64,000 nucleotides of DNA, taken from contig JANBVO010000020.1 in NCBI GenBank assembly GCA_030052745.1, forward strand, positions 496,001 through 560,000, in the 5' to 3' direction. Each line of letters starts with the position of its first letter. The first letter of the stretch is position 1. The translations under genes and the position numbers were made by a program. Positions 1 to 13,752 of the stretch are shown piece by piece. The stretch is from Pleurostoma richardsiae (taxonomy: Eukaryota; Ascomycota; Sordariomycetes; Calosphaeriales; Pleurostomataceae). The notes under the pieces were generated by a model. The model saw only the letters and a program-made list of their open reading frames with translations, ran no database searches and was not told the DNA's origin.

Positions 1-3000
1 TCAAGGCGGCTGCGAGCATGGCATCTATTCCGTCTCTAGCAGGCGCTTCGAAATCTGCACCACGGTTTATAAGCGTAATGGCACACGATGCCTGGCCTCT
101 CATCAAGGCCAGTACTACCATCGGTGTTCCTTCTGCAGCCACGCTATTAGGGTCGGCGCCTGCATCAAGCAGCACTTCAACTTTTCTGGCTCGTTCGATC
201 AGTACGCGAGGGCCATCAGGCTCAGAACAGAGAACCTGTAGTGCTGTGCGTCCGTAGCCAGCAGACTTATCCAGCTGCGAGCGGTCCGCAAATCGGACAA
301 TCCTCTCGAAGGATGACACGTCAATAGGTCCCGGCAAGCAGGCGTCGAACAAGGCCGACCTTCCACGGTACTGCTTGTGGACCGAGAATCCCTTCTCGAG
401 CATCAAGTCGCACAGATCGCGCTTAACTAGCTGCATTGCCCATAGGAAAGTGTGAACCACATTGTCATGTTCTCTGATGGCGGTAAAATACTCAGTAGCC
501 TCGACGGCCAGAACGAACATTTCGTGGGACCAGGGAGCAAGAACGCCATCAGTCCACATGGCATTGAAAAGTGGGAGGCAACCTGATCCCTTCTTCTGCT
601 CTTCGTGTACCTTGAACGCGCCAGATTCAAAGAATGCCTCTACAGCGGCAAGAAGTGGTCCTTTGAGTATCGGCCAGAGGTTGACCCGGAGACCGTCTGG
701 TGAACAAGTCAGCTCCGTACAAGTCTATATGGCGCAAGCATAGGGAATGATAAGTCAGCCTAGTCCAGACCGAGAAATACTAACAGTAGCAAAGGACATC
801 GTCACAGAAGCGTTCCCACAAGGTACGCCCGCCGCCATCTTTCGAACGGACGACGCCAGGGGTTAGAAGCTCAATGATGACCCCCTTATCGGGGCTTCCC
901 CAGAATGACGGATGGCCTGATCTATCGAGGACGCTTTTGTCATCTGTGTCCGTCTTGAAATTGAAGAATATCGTTTCTGCCGGCGTCTTGCCGTCTCTTC
1001 GAGGACCAACCAGTGCGCTGCCACATATTCCCTTGAGCAGTTGGATAAAGGCTTTGGTGGCGGAGAAATTCAGGAAATGGAATGCATTGGATCCATCATC
1101 AGCGACCGCCTCAAAATCGACGCATGTAAACTTTGCTAGGCCGTCAACGAGCTTGGGTAGCCCCCACTCCGCTGCCAGATGGATAAGAGGAATATCACTT
1201 CTGAAGTATGCGGGATCGTCCCTACAAATATCCAAGAGGAAGCATGCAGCTTTCGCTTTGCGCCTGAATTTTTCTTCGGTAGAGAAAATGCGGCTGACGA
1301 GTTCATGGATATATGCAAAAGCTTCGGCAAGGGGCGTGCGTCCATTATTTGCGGCCCGCGTGAGTGAACCATCTTTGTCCGGACTGTCATGCATATGTAT
1401 TAGTTGATGTCTGCTTGCGCGCAGTAACAAACACACACACTTACTCTAACTTCTCCAGAGCCGCGAGAATATTTATGTCGTCATTGGCCGCTGCGTAGTG
1501 CCATATGCTTCTCCCGTCCTCATCCACCACGTTGAGATCGGCACCATTGCTCACCAGGATTTTCAGAACCTCTGGCGTCTCTGCCAGGAGAAGAGGGCTC
1601 CTCCCCTTGGAATCTCTCTTATTTGGATTAGATCCATGTCGCATAAGAAGCTCAATGACCGTCAGATCTCCCGCTTCAACGGCACAGTGCAAGGCAGTCT
1701 GCCCCGCCGATTCATCCGCTTCATTGGCGGCTTCCAAAGACATGTTGGGAACCCATCTTGGGTCTTGTAGCAGACGAGATATTCCGGGGCACCACGAGTC
1801 TCGAATTGCTCCCCGAGCAAAAGCCGCGAAAGTTCCATCGTCGCAGTTAACCTTTCGCTTCTGGTCCACATTTGCGCAGGGTGCACCCACTTCTGTTGCA
1901 ATATCCCACGCTGTCTTAAAAAGATCAGATTGCTCGGGGATTTCTTGGGTGTCGCCAAGCTGGAATTCCCTGTGAGGCACAAGCATTGACTTCACCGCAA
2001 CATCAATGATGTACTGGCACAAGGAATTGACATAGATCTTCCTATCCGGCGTTGGAACCGCATGCAACAAGACAACAGCAACCTCGGAATAGGGCCGAGT
2101 GATGTCGATTCGACTTAAGGTATCAATGAAGGCCGTGTCCATGCGCGCCCCATTTTCATGCACCGACGTAAACACCTCAACATCTTGCATTCTAGCCGAA
2201 GCTAGCAACGCTGCGGATGACATGCTCAGAAGGGTGTCGTTGAAGTAATATGGTGAGCCTTTTGCGCCCAGCCGGAGCAAAATATCGACTGTTTCTTTCT
2301 GGCGAATGCTAAATGGACACATGTGTATCCGAGTCCAGGTGGCGGAAGACACTGCAAGATTGTCAATCGCGAGTACCTGGGGCCCGATTAGAGCCATGTA
2401 GAGCGGTGTGCTCGAGCCTAAGCTCTGTCTGTCCACGTCGTACCCTTCTATTTCGACCAGAAACCAGCATAGCTCTGGAAGGCCAAGGCAAGCCGCTACA
2501 TGCAGGCGGCTTAGGGTCTGTTTAGTGACCCAGTCGATCAGATCGGTGAAAGGTCGCGGAAGCCCACCGAAGCCGAATCTCTCGGGAAAGTGGCGCTGGC
2601 AGTACTCCAACAACCACGGCTTGAAATTATATGAATTGGCATCATTGAAGAGGTCACATGCTATACCCCTGACGGCATCCCAGTTTGCACTCGAGAGGGA
2701 GGGCCACCAAGAGGCTGCATAGCCATAGAAGGGATGGTCCTTCTGACGAGCGAGGATATACAGCTTCTCAGTGTAGTATCCTCGTGGGTCACGAGCAAAT
2801 TCGGGGAATGTCAGGAAGCGGAGACACGCCGTCAAGAGACTTTCTTCAGCTTCTTGTTGTCCGGTGATCCACCGGTCTTCTTTATCCGATACAGTCTGCC
2901 GTGTCAGAAACTCATGGGCCGTTGGATGCGTTATCTCGAAGTAGTTGCCGGCGTCAGACCTCCGTATGAGCTTCCCGCAAACTCTTATGATGTCGGCTTC

Positions 3001-4769
3001 CTCGACTGTAGACACTTGATTCAGCCGTGAGGCGTTCGGGGACAACGCAACTGACAAAGCCTCGCAAAGCTCAGGGACAGTGAGCTTCTCTTCTAGATGA
3101 ATTATCCAGGAAAGGGACAGCTTCCTTAGCTTCCAAGCGACGGGGTCCACCTGCCGATCCACTTGTCCCAAAATTCTCTCGTATGTAGCATCTATCGTCG
3201 GTGGGAGATAGTCCAGAGCCTCAATTCGATCAGTATCGCTGGATAACGAGAGAAGGTACTCCAACTGAAGGTCCATCCAAAGGCAGCTAATCATGAACAG
3301 TCAGCTGGATGGTTCAGGGACGTTCGCGTGCTAACATACGTAATGTTTGTTTCGAGAAAACGTTTCGCTATATATCTCGAGACCGACAAGTCTAGATCGA
3401 GTTCTCCGCACTCAGCTTTCTTCTTCGTTGTCTCTTCCACGAAACATAGTACCTCATCGGCAGCAGGCCGGATTTGCAGGAGGCTGAAGTGAGACTGGCT
3501 GGCCAAGGACAGTAAATCGTTGAAGGTTCGAGTCAGGACCAGAACCTTGCATTGGGCGCATCTGTCGAGTATGACCTGCATAGGAGCAAGCACACGGACC
3601 AAGTGGTCTGCTGCCTTCTCTATGCCACAAAGTATCACGTACACCCGATCAAAAGCCCCCGCCGCAGCTTCGAACAGTGGTACCAGAGCTCTTGATTCTG
3701 AATACTCGGCCCTGGCGTCCTTGACGCTGGTGAGCCGAGGTGGAATAGGATTGTCTAGATCCCACTTTATGTTGAAATGCTCCCTCAGCTGTTGGTATCC
3801 CTCAGGGCTTTGAGCCACGAGTTGGCATAACAGTGTGCCGAGAATGTTCGAAAGACGTCGGCTGCTGTCATCCATATAATTATCGAAATGGAAGCACACT
3901 GCTGTGTCTCGCTCGAGTCCATGCAAAATGCGCTGCGTTATCCCGGCAGCAAGAACAGCCTTACCCGTCCCGGCGGGTCCGTGTATCCAAAGGCGGTCGA
4001 GGCCGCCATGCAGCCATTCAACATACAACGGATCTTCGAGCACATTCGAGTTTAGAAGAGGGCAGCGCTGCTCTTCAAGCTTTCTCTCGGCATAATAATT
4101 TGATCTGTGGGAGCAGAGAGCGTCCAGTATCTCGGATCTCGCCTTTTCAAAGGGGATCCGAATTGGTAAGTCTAGCCAAGGCGATTCCCGTCCCCGCTTG
4201 GGACCGGAGAGAGCATGGTAGATGCCAGTCATGCTATCTGCCGCCATCGCAAATGTCATCCGGCTACACAAGTCCTGAAGATCGGTCCAGTATATCTCAA
4301 GTTCGGCTTCGGTCGTAAATAGATTCCCGGAGGGCGCCTCGCCCGAGTTTCGGGTTCCCCTCTCTTCTCTTAGTTCCTCACGTTTGAGTAAGGACACCAA
4401 CATGCCTCTCAAGATGCTCAGTTGACGTTGGCATGTTTCGAGGTAGCACAGGTTGAAACCATCAAGGCCATCTTGTCGAGCACCATCGTAGGTCGAAGTA
4501 GACAGCGAGATGCTATGCAGTTGGCCCGCCAAGGATAGCACCAAGTGAGCCAATCGGAGGATCTCTGTACGGGAATTTCTGCCGGTAGAAAGGATCGGGG
4601 AGGAGAGATACTGATGGAGAAGTCGATATGTCGATTCTGCAAGAGATCTCAAGCTGTCCAGACGACTCGCGAGTGACTGACGCCGACCTTGGTGGAGGAC
4701 GCCTGACATGCTGACAACCGAGATCCAGGCTTGTGACTGACGCTCGGCACGATAGCGATCATGAAGCAT
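1..4769 (-). CDS. NACHT-ankyrin NLR-like (STAND) protein, 3' end outside window
   Basis: Fungal NLR-type signalling ATPase with four visible exons: 4769-3340, 3286-1445, 1383-785 and 696 to beyond base 1. Introns 3287-3339 and 1384-1444 are clear; 697-784 is my best choice because it restores the ankyrin frame. A helical N-terminal region of about 240 residues that I do not recognise precedes a NACHT domain with Walker A GPAGTGKA. A winged-helix-like segment follows (LTVPELCEALSV ... ITHPTAHEFL), then degenerate and good ankyrin repeats (GQTALHCAVEAGDLTVIELL, LLDAGADPNSVAAEG). The first ATG in frame is at 4769; the frame stays open upstream without an ATG, so a further 5' exon is possible. 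The family is linked to non-self recognition and programmed cell death in fungi; that role here is inference. The class is certain, the exact ends are not. Confidence 0.85.
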
Positions 4770-5515
4770 GGAACGCTCACGAGAAGTGCCAGACCTGTGT
4801 GGTGTTGCAGACCCGGGCCCGGTCAACAGCGAGGTTGGACCACGTTAGTCGTGATCATGCTGCTCTCCTAGACGGTCGCAGCGTCACGAACCAAATGTGA
4901 TAATGGGGACCGGAGTCTTGGGAATTTCGATCCGTGGCGTTATGGTTTGATTGCCAATCGAGCAAAGCAGCGGCAGCCTGATACAAGTTTGTCGTCCATT
5001 CGACCTCATGTGACCACGTAGGCCAGGCCTCTACGGGTGCGCCTGGATGTGATTCGTCATCAGAGGCCCGCTTCTCACACCCTGAACTTTCTTTCGCCGC
5101 AACATCGCTCCTACACGAAACTTTGAATGAGGAACAAGGGCCCTGGGAGCGAGGCCGCATCGATAGTCCGGCATGAGCCCTGAAAGAAGATAGATGGACC
5201 CGTGGCAATATATGGTAGGAAGGTGATAGATTACGGAGCGTAAGCTTGAGTGAACAAGAGCGAGAGGAATCCGAGAGTGAGGCACGACAAACAGTGAGAG
5301 ATGAGGCATAGAAGCTCAGGCCTCAGAGGAAGAGTTACATTCTATTTCTCGCCAATCCCTAAAGCCGTGCTAAGACGATATCCCAAACCCTCAGACATCG
5401 TCCCTGGAGACACAGGAGACTCCCTCCTCATAGCGTCTTCGGACAGGCTCGGGCGAATACGCACCGAAAGGTTGCCAGTGAAAAAGGGACCACTCGACGG
5501 CAGCAATTTTCACTT
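4770..5515. other. Intergenic, NLR 5' side and PGI 3' side
   Basis: A minus-strand open frame at 4855-5208 has no ATG start and no family I recognise. It might hold a short 5' exon of the NLR gene, but no convincing donor was found. Otherwise this is the 5' flank of the NLR and the 3' UTR of glucose-6-phosphate isomerase. Confidence 0.4.
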
Positions 5516-7498
<1,983 letters not shown>

Positions 7499-7562
7499 TT
7501 TGGTAGCTTAGAGGTTTGGTTCGGCTTCACGGGATGGATCGTAGGAGAGAGGGATCAATTGG

Positions 7563-8147
7563 CTGCAAGCAAAGGATATCCAGTCAGCTTAGTTCCCTGT
7601 GAAAGAGTCTGTTTTAAGTATGCAGCCTCCTTCAGCGCATCGCAACGAGTTGAAATTTGAGCGCCCAAGATGGCCCGTCGTCGACAGCATCACCCAATGT
7701 CCCGCTAAGATCAGCTGTTTGGTGAGGCCCTCTTTGGCCGGCGAATGACGGCATCAATGGCGGGGTAAACCTGCTGGTGAGGGGCAGTGGGGAGAGGCAG
7801 GCTGTGCGCAATTGCTTACCTGGAAGCTGCAAGCAAGCTGCCAAGGCCTGTCTGTCGGGAGTCAGTGAGCGTTTGGAGAATATCAAGAATGGAAAATTTG
7901 GTTTGGGCAAAGCAGGGCAAATCTGGCGTCGCGAAACAGAGGAAGACGACGCAGAGCACGGTTGCTGCCAGAGCTTTCTGCCCAGCCGAAAGCGGGGTTT
8001 CGTCATACTCGAAGAGCAACCCCCGCTCCGGTCAGTCCGTCGGTCGCGGTCCGCGCCTCCGACACGAAGAACAACGAGCAGAACCAGACAAATGCCATAT
8101 GGGGGATGGGAGAATGTGAGATTAAACCATGAGCTCACAGTACATAC
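7563..8147 (-). promoter_or_regulatory. Candidate 585-nt 5' UTR intron of glucose-6-phosphate isomerase
   Basis: On the minus strand a perfect donor, CAG|GTATGTACT, ends at 8147 and a strong acceptor, CTGACTGG followed by TTTGCTTGCAG, ends at 7563, only 64 nt upstream of the ATG. A second donor-like CAG|GTAAGC lies at 7819 and could give a shorter form. No coding sequence is recognisable in between. RNA evidence is needed for the exact structure. Confidence 0.5.
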
Positions 8148-9573
8148 CTGAGAGGTAAAAGCAACCAAGACGCTCGAGAGGTACACGAGCACGGGGCAGA
8201 GAGGACTCCGGGTATCGATGGCTCGGATCACAACAGAGGATGTGGGAGAAGTGAAGATGGAAGACAGGAGTAGCAAAGAGCACAACCACAGATTCAATTG
8301 TACCTGAGGTATAAACCGCTAATCTATGGTTCAAGGGGCCAGGACGAGACGAGCAGGCATTTAAAAATGGCCACGAACAAGGGATTTATTCCCTCGCGCC
8401 TGCTTCACCATTGCGAATGGCTCTCACTAATATCAGAATCTGATGATTTGTCAATCAAGCAATGGTGATGCGGTCCTACTGCGGTCTCCCCCCACAATGG
8501 CCGGCCATTTCGGACGGCTCGCAACAAGCGCTCATCCAGCGCATTTTCCACCTAGCTGGCACCGTTCATGAACGGCAGGATCTTGCGCCTTGCCCTTTTG
8601 CCGTCCTCTTCACTGCCCCTCATCAGCTACCTACCTACTTACATGAGGCAGCTTATCGCCTGATGTCCTTCCCCGCCTTAGTTCCTCGGCCGCTGAGTAA
8701 GGGCCATGGTAAAAGGTTGGTTAGGAGCTAAGAGCTGGCAGACTGCCTCTATGCGGCGGCGGCGGTGGTGATGATTGCTTCCCGGACACTATCGCCGACA
8801 GGACACTTGCCGTGGTCGTGGGCAAGGCATTGTTGGTAGCTGAGATGTTACCATCTGTTACTAAAAACATTAAAAAAAAATCAGCCTTCTCTCCAGGGCT
8901 AGGCGAGGTCTCTGGAGACGCCTGGCTCCAGCCGCTTATTTTGCCAGCTTGTTGTGGTGTGACTGACATAACGGGCCGATCTGGAATCTGGGACCCTCGG
9001 CCATGCCAGCTCTCCACTCGCGCTCGCAGACACCCATAGTCACACGTGGTTCAGCCCATTGGGTTTCCAATAGCTCATGACAACTCCATTTGGCGATTCT
9101 CGCCTCTACCGCCCGCATACCTAGCAGCGGGACATTCAACCATTGTATCTACACAAAGTTTTCGCCACAAGAGAATCAAAGACTCAAGGAAAGTTTCGAC
9201 ACCAAACACTCGAAGAGGCCTCGTCTCTACCAGTCTAGCCGGACTTCGAATCAAGTTGATGACTGACCGTAGAGATCAAAAGGGAGTCTCCTGCTCGTAG
9301 CATGTCCCGTCCAAGGTAGGGCCGAAGAATCGATCAAGGTTATCCTTTTCGCCCGGACAGGCCGTGAGCGGATAGCGGCCATAACCGCCCAGGTCAGCCA
9401 TTCAGTCGCGCACATCTTCCCTTGCTGTTGCCTGCATTCTGCTGGGTGTCTCATATCCAGGCCCGTCCATGTGGCTACATGCTTCAAGGCACCACCAGCT
9501 CCGCCACTAATTCATATGCTTGCTCATTCGTTGTCTCGTGCTGTGCGCGCTCCGACGCCCGGTCTTTGCCCCC
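8148..9573. other. Intergenic between pgi promoter and Sch9 3' end
   Basis: Contains the presumed promoter of the isomerase (minus) and the 3' UTR of the kinase. A run of nine A lies near 8872-8880. Open frames on either strand are short and match no family I know. Confidence 0.4.
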
Positions 9574-11812
9574 TTACCTGCTGTCCTGCAGGCTGCCCTG
9601 CAGGCTGCCCACAAAAGACGGATCCTTGACGCTGCCTCCGCCATCTGCCAGACCCGCGATGGGCCGGTTGTAGCTGAAGCCCTGGAACTGGTTCTGCATG
9701 GTCTGCGACAGCATAGGGCCTTCGACATAGGAGTCTTGCGGGGCTTCCGACGTGAACTCTGGGTCAAAATTGGCCGTATCGAGAGCGTCGGCCTTAAACA
9801 GGAATCACGTCAGTAAATAACCCGTTTACAAAAAAGGATAGAATGCCTGGGCGAGAGGAGGATGGAATGGACTGGGACTGACCACGCTGGGCTTGAATGC
9901 CGGCTCATACTTGCGCTGCAACAGTTTCCGCCAATCTATAGCGTGGAAGAAAGGATGGGCTTTAATCTCAGCTGAACCGTTCGCGCCCAATCTCTCGGCT
10001 GGGTTGCGGTTCAGCAGCTTGGTCAACAGATCCTTGGCCGCCGGTGGCACAATCTCCGGACCGGGGAAATGGAGGGGTTCGGACAGAATCTTGCGGTACA
10101 TCTCATTTGTGTTCTCGTCGTAGAACGGAGGGAGACCCGTAAGCATCTCGTAGAGAAGGACACCGAGCGTCCACCAGTCCACCGTCTTATTGTATCCCTG
10201 TCCCATAAGCAGTTCCGGGGCAAGGTACTCGGGCGTCCCACAAAAGGTGTTTGTTCTGTCCTCGTCCTTCATATCTAGCTTGCACAGGCCGAAGTCGCAT
10301 AATGCGATGTGTCCTTGGTAATCGAGTAGGATATTCTCTGGCTTCAGGTCGCGGTAGATGACATTGAAGCCATGCAAGCACTCTAGAGCGCACAGAAGCT
10401 CCGCCGTGTAGAACCGAGAGCGGTTGACGTCGAAGCGCTGTTCCTTCTGGAGGTGATGGAACAGCTCACCTCCGTTGACAAAGGCGAGGACGAAATAAAG
10501 CTTCTCGGGGGACTGGAATGTGAACTTGAGCGGGACGATAAAAGGGTTGTTGATCTGGGCCAAGACAGATCTCTCGGCCAAGGTGTGCGCTACTTCCGAG
10601 CGCGAGATGATGTGGGCCTTGCGAATCGTCTTGAGGGCGTAGATTCGGTTGGTATCCTTCTTCCGTACCTGCATGACCTTACCAAAGCTGCCCTTTCCGA
10701 CAACCTTGAGGAGCTCGAAGTCCTCGATCTTCAACTTGCCCGTCCTGTTCTCCACATATTCAACCCCGATCTTGAGCTTGCCTGTGCCGTATTGCACGTC
10801 CACCCACTCCACGCCGCTGTGACCCAAAGCTTTCTCCCTGTTGGCGAACTCCGCGGCAGCCTTCTCCCTGTCCTTCTTGCTCGCCTTGGGATCCTCTACG
10901 AAAGTGTGCTTCTCTTCGAAGCGCGGGTTGATGCGAACAACGCCCAGGAAAATATCCTGGCTTCGGCCAGATCCGGGGGGGGCGCTGGGGTTGCGAATGT
11001 AGAGGTGGACGGCGAGCTCAGTTACTCTAGACACGTCGAACTTGTACTGCGTGTTGGAGCCGGCCCACAGAGGGTTTTCTGGGGTGCCTTCAACGGAATT
11101 GACGAAGACTTGGACCTTATCAAAATCCAGCAAAGCGTACGGCATGTATTTTCCGGAAATACGGCCGTGGTTTGTAGGGATTCCGCTGAAGCCGCCGCCA
11201 CCAGAGGTCTGCGGACGAGCCCCTCCACTTATGAAGGAAGTTGAGGATCGTTGGGACGAGTTAGGTCGGATGGACCCCGCCATGTTTAGCGGATTGCCCG
11301 TAGACATGGAGTTCTGCTGGTGCTGCGGTGCGAATGAGGAACGATGTTGCTCGGGCAAGGAGAAGCCCTGGCCTTCGTGGAGAGTGACGACGAGGATACC
11401 AGGCTTGGGCGTTTTGACGACGGGGGCCTGAGAAAGGGCTTCTGACGACGCTGTTCGAGATCAGTTCAGATTTCGGGGCATTGCTGGGGCTTGGACGCTG
11501 GGTGAGGAAGACGGTACCGATATTGTTATCGCCAGTCGGCGTGGTTGCACCAGAGACGCTGGGCCTCTCATCTTTGTCCGTGATGGTCGAGGTCGAGGGT
11601 GATCGGGAGAAGGTGCTCGTGAGGGGACCCAGATGGGTCTCCTTGAGCTCTGTTGCGCGATATGTCAGCGGATGCTTCTCCCAGGAATACCAACAATTTC
11701 TAGGCAGCTTCTCCTGTCGAGTAACCGCAGCAGCCGATCTCTAGAAATATTCGCAAGGGGGCAGCTCAGGGCGACTGGAGACAAACTCACTCTTTGTCAG
11801 TTTCCAAGACAT
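9574..11812 (-). CDS. sch9: Sch9-type AGC serine/threonine protein kinase
   Basis: Nutrient-signalling kinase downstream of TORC1. Exons 11812-11791, 11649-11518, 11450-9883 and 9792-9574 give 646 codons. The second intron (11451-11517) is tentative; the others are clear. It starts MSWKLTKKLKETHL as in filamentous-fungal Sch9 homologues. An N-terminal C2-like region (PGILVVTLHEGQGFSLPEQ ... GVEWVDVQYG) precedes the kinase domain: GKGSFGKV, catalytic Lys in YALK, HRD variant YRDLKPEN, DFG, activation loop TFCGTPEYLAPE. The C-terminal AGC tail carries DPEFT and the hydrophobic motif FQGFSY, whose Ser is the expected TORC1 site. The final residues include a duplicated GSLQ, and the stop directly follows a CAGGTAAG donor-like sequence, so a small extra exon cannot be excluded. 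Confidence 0.93.
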
Positions 11813-13752
11813 ACTGGAAGCGGGGGGTTCTTGACGGTGTGGCTTCGCCGTCTACCTCGCCTGGGCGACGGAGGAGTGCGAGGCGGGGGGAGGCAGATAG
11901 GTGTCCGGATCGATGATGGCGATGCGATGGGAGCAAATGTGGGAAGTGGGAGAGAGGATCTCTGAGCGATGTGTTTGTTGTCTCGACGTGTCTAGCGAAG
12001 GAAATGGGGGTTTGAGAAGGGGTTATTCTGGTCGGAGGCGATGATGTCGGCGGGTCAAGAACCAGTGTCCGCAAGTTGGTCCGAGTGGACGATTTGTTGG
12101 CTGCTGCGGTGAGAGCGGCAGGCGGTTCGTTCGGGGTTAGGCTTGCCTGATGGTTCCATTTGATGGTGAAGGAATGGGAGGGGCCCGGGGGGGTGTGGCT
12201 CTGGACCTGGGGAGGTACCTACAGTACCTAGACACTGTATCAATGCAGCCCACTCATTTCATTTCTGGAAGCGAATTGGCAGGCGTGTCTCCCCGCAGGC
12301 GCAGACCGCAGTTACCCTACCCTAAACGTTAAGGCCGGCTTGTCTCAGAAAAGAGGTAAGTCACCTTGGGGAGTTTGCTGAATGAGTACCTGAGGTAAGG
12401 AGAAAGGCAGGTAGGCAGTGTACCTTACGGAGTACCCCGTAGCTTCGTTGCTTGTTAGTGCCCCTCATTCCCTTGGGTAACCTTACGTAAGGTAAGTACC
12501 TCCCTATCTCCCTAGGTACGTACCTTAGGTATGCTGGGTAGCGTGCCTGGTATTAGTTCACGAGACTCGACTTCACGCAAATGTCACGAGGTGAGACGGC
12601 AACTGTGAGAACATCGACTGCACCAGAGTAGCCTGAAATTCACTCGTTCTTAACTACGGGTGCCTACCTTACCTAAATAACCTAGGTAGACAGGGAGATA
12701 CCCCCGCGACTTGCTGGGAAAACAAATATGCCTTAGGTAAGCCGGTAAGGTAGGTAGGTACCCAGGTAGATAGGGAGGTACCTAAGATACATGCCATAAA
12801 TTAACACGACCAAGATCCTCGAGCTTTGGCCGGTCGTTCAAGGCTTCAGGGGCAGTTCGGCTCCATTCTCAGGGGCAGAAAGGGGGATTTACAGGCCACA
12901 GTGCTACACCCCCCGTAATTTAGGGGGCAACTTAGTGCTATCAAGTTCGCAGCGTTGATTATCTGCATATTTGTACCTCGGGTAGCTACTTGGTTGCCTC
13001 TGTTTTCTTTAGAATAGTTGGGAGTCTCCCAGAGAGCAACACGAGAGGACGGCTGGCGGCCATCCCGCTCTGCAGGTGGATATGACGCGGGCCTCACCCG
13101 TATCTGCAAACATCCATTAGTACGAGTGATATCCATGGATATTCGAATGATGGAGGGGGCCTTCCCCATCTCATTACACCGGATCTTCAGCACAGCCCTG
13201 CTGAGGCGACGCTTTCAGCTTTGCCGCTTCGGCCGCCCCGTAGCGGGATCCAAAGGTCACGTGCAATAGCAGGCAGCCACTTCCACGTGATGCTGCGCCA
13301 GCATTGGAGCGGCGCTCCGCAGCAAGACCTTGTTGCAGTCTCGAGATCCAGCGATGGAAACGACAGTAGGGCTGAGCCACTGCGGCCGGGACTGGATGGA
13401 GCGCGGACTGGATCCGGCCAGGAGGAATCAGCGGATTACGAATTCGCCTCGTCCGCGCGGCAGAACGCCCTTCTCTCCTACATCCGTACTCCAAGGATCC
13501 TCATCCTCCGACACGAAGGCGGCACAGCACATTTTCGAAACACATGGGGGTCGGGTACCAGCCGCCCCTGTGCATGGTGTGGGAACTCGCTGCTATTCTG
13601 CACTGATCTACACACGACACAGCCTCGTCGTCGGGTTCCTCATGACAGGCATGTCTCGCCGCTGGCGAAGATGAACTTCATAATCGTAGTGCCCGAAGGC
13701 ACCACAAACCACGGGAACTGAGGCATACTCTGTTTCCCGCCGCAGCTGGTAA
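11813..13752. other. Intergenic, Sch9 promoter and low-complexity spacer
   Basis: About 0.5 kb of C/T- and G-rich leader and promoter of the kinase, then a stretch crowded with TAGGTA-type motifs, then about 0.9 kb with short, overlapping open frames on both strands that I cannot assign. The end may include the decayed 5' part of the membrane-protein relic that follows. Confidence 0.4.
12360..12790. repeat. TAGGTA / TACCT low-complexity tract
   Basis: Dense, imperfect iterations of TAGGTA, GGTAAGGTAGG and the complementary TACCTTACCT, including the inverted unit TACGGAGTACCCCGTA near 12428-12443. The units are scattered rather than one clean tandem array. Confidence 0.7.

Noticed and set aside
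7632-8297. Minus-strand 221-codon open frame upstream of glucose-6-phosphate isomerase
   Set aside because: Low-complexity Ser/Leu translation, no family, and it overlaps the probable leader intron.
10453-11244. 263-codon open frame on the plus strand
   Set aside because: It is the exact antisense of the Sch9 kinase exon; high GC and codon bias open the opposite frame. No start context or family match.
13221-13721. Plus-strand open frame of 166 codons
   Set aside because: Composition is unlike neighbouring genes, no domain is visible, and several frames overlap equally well.
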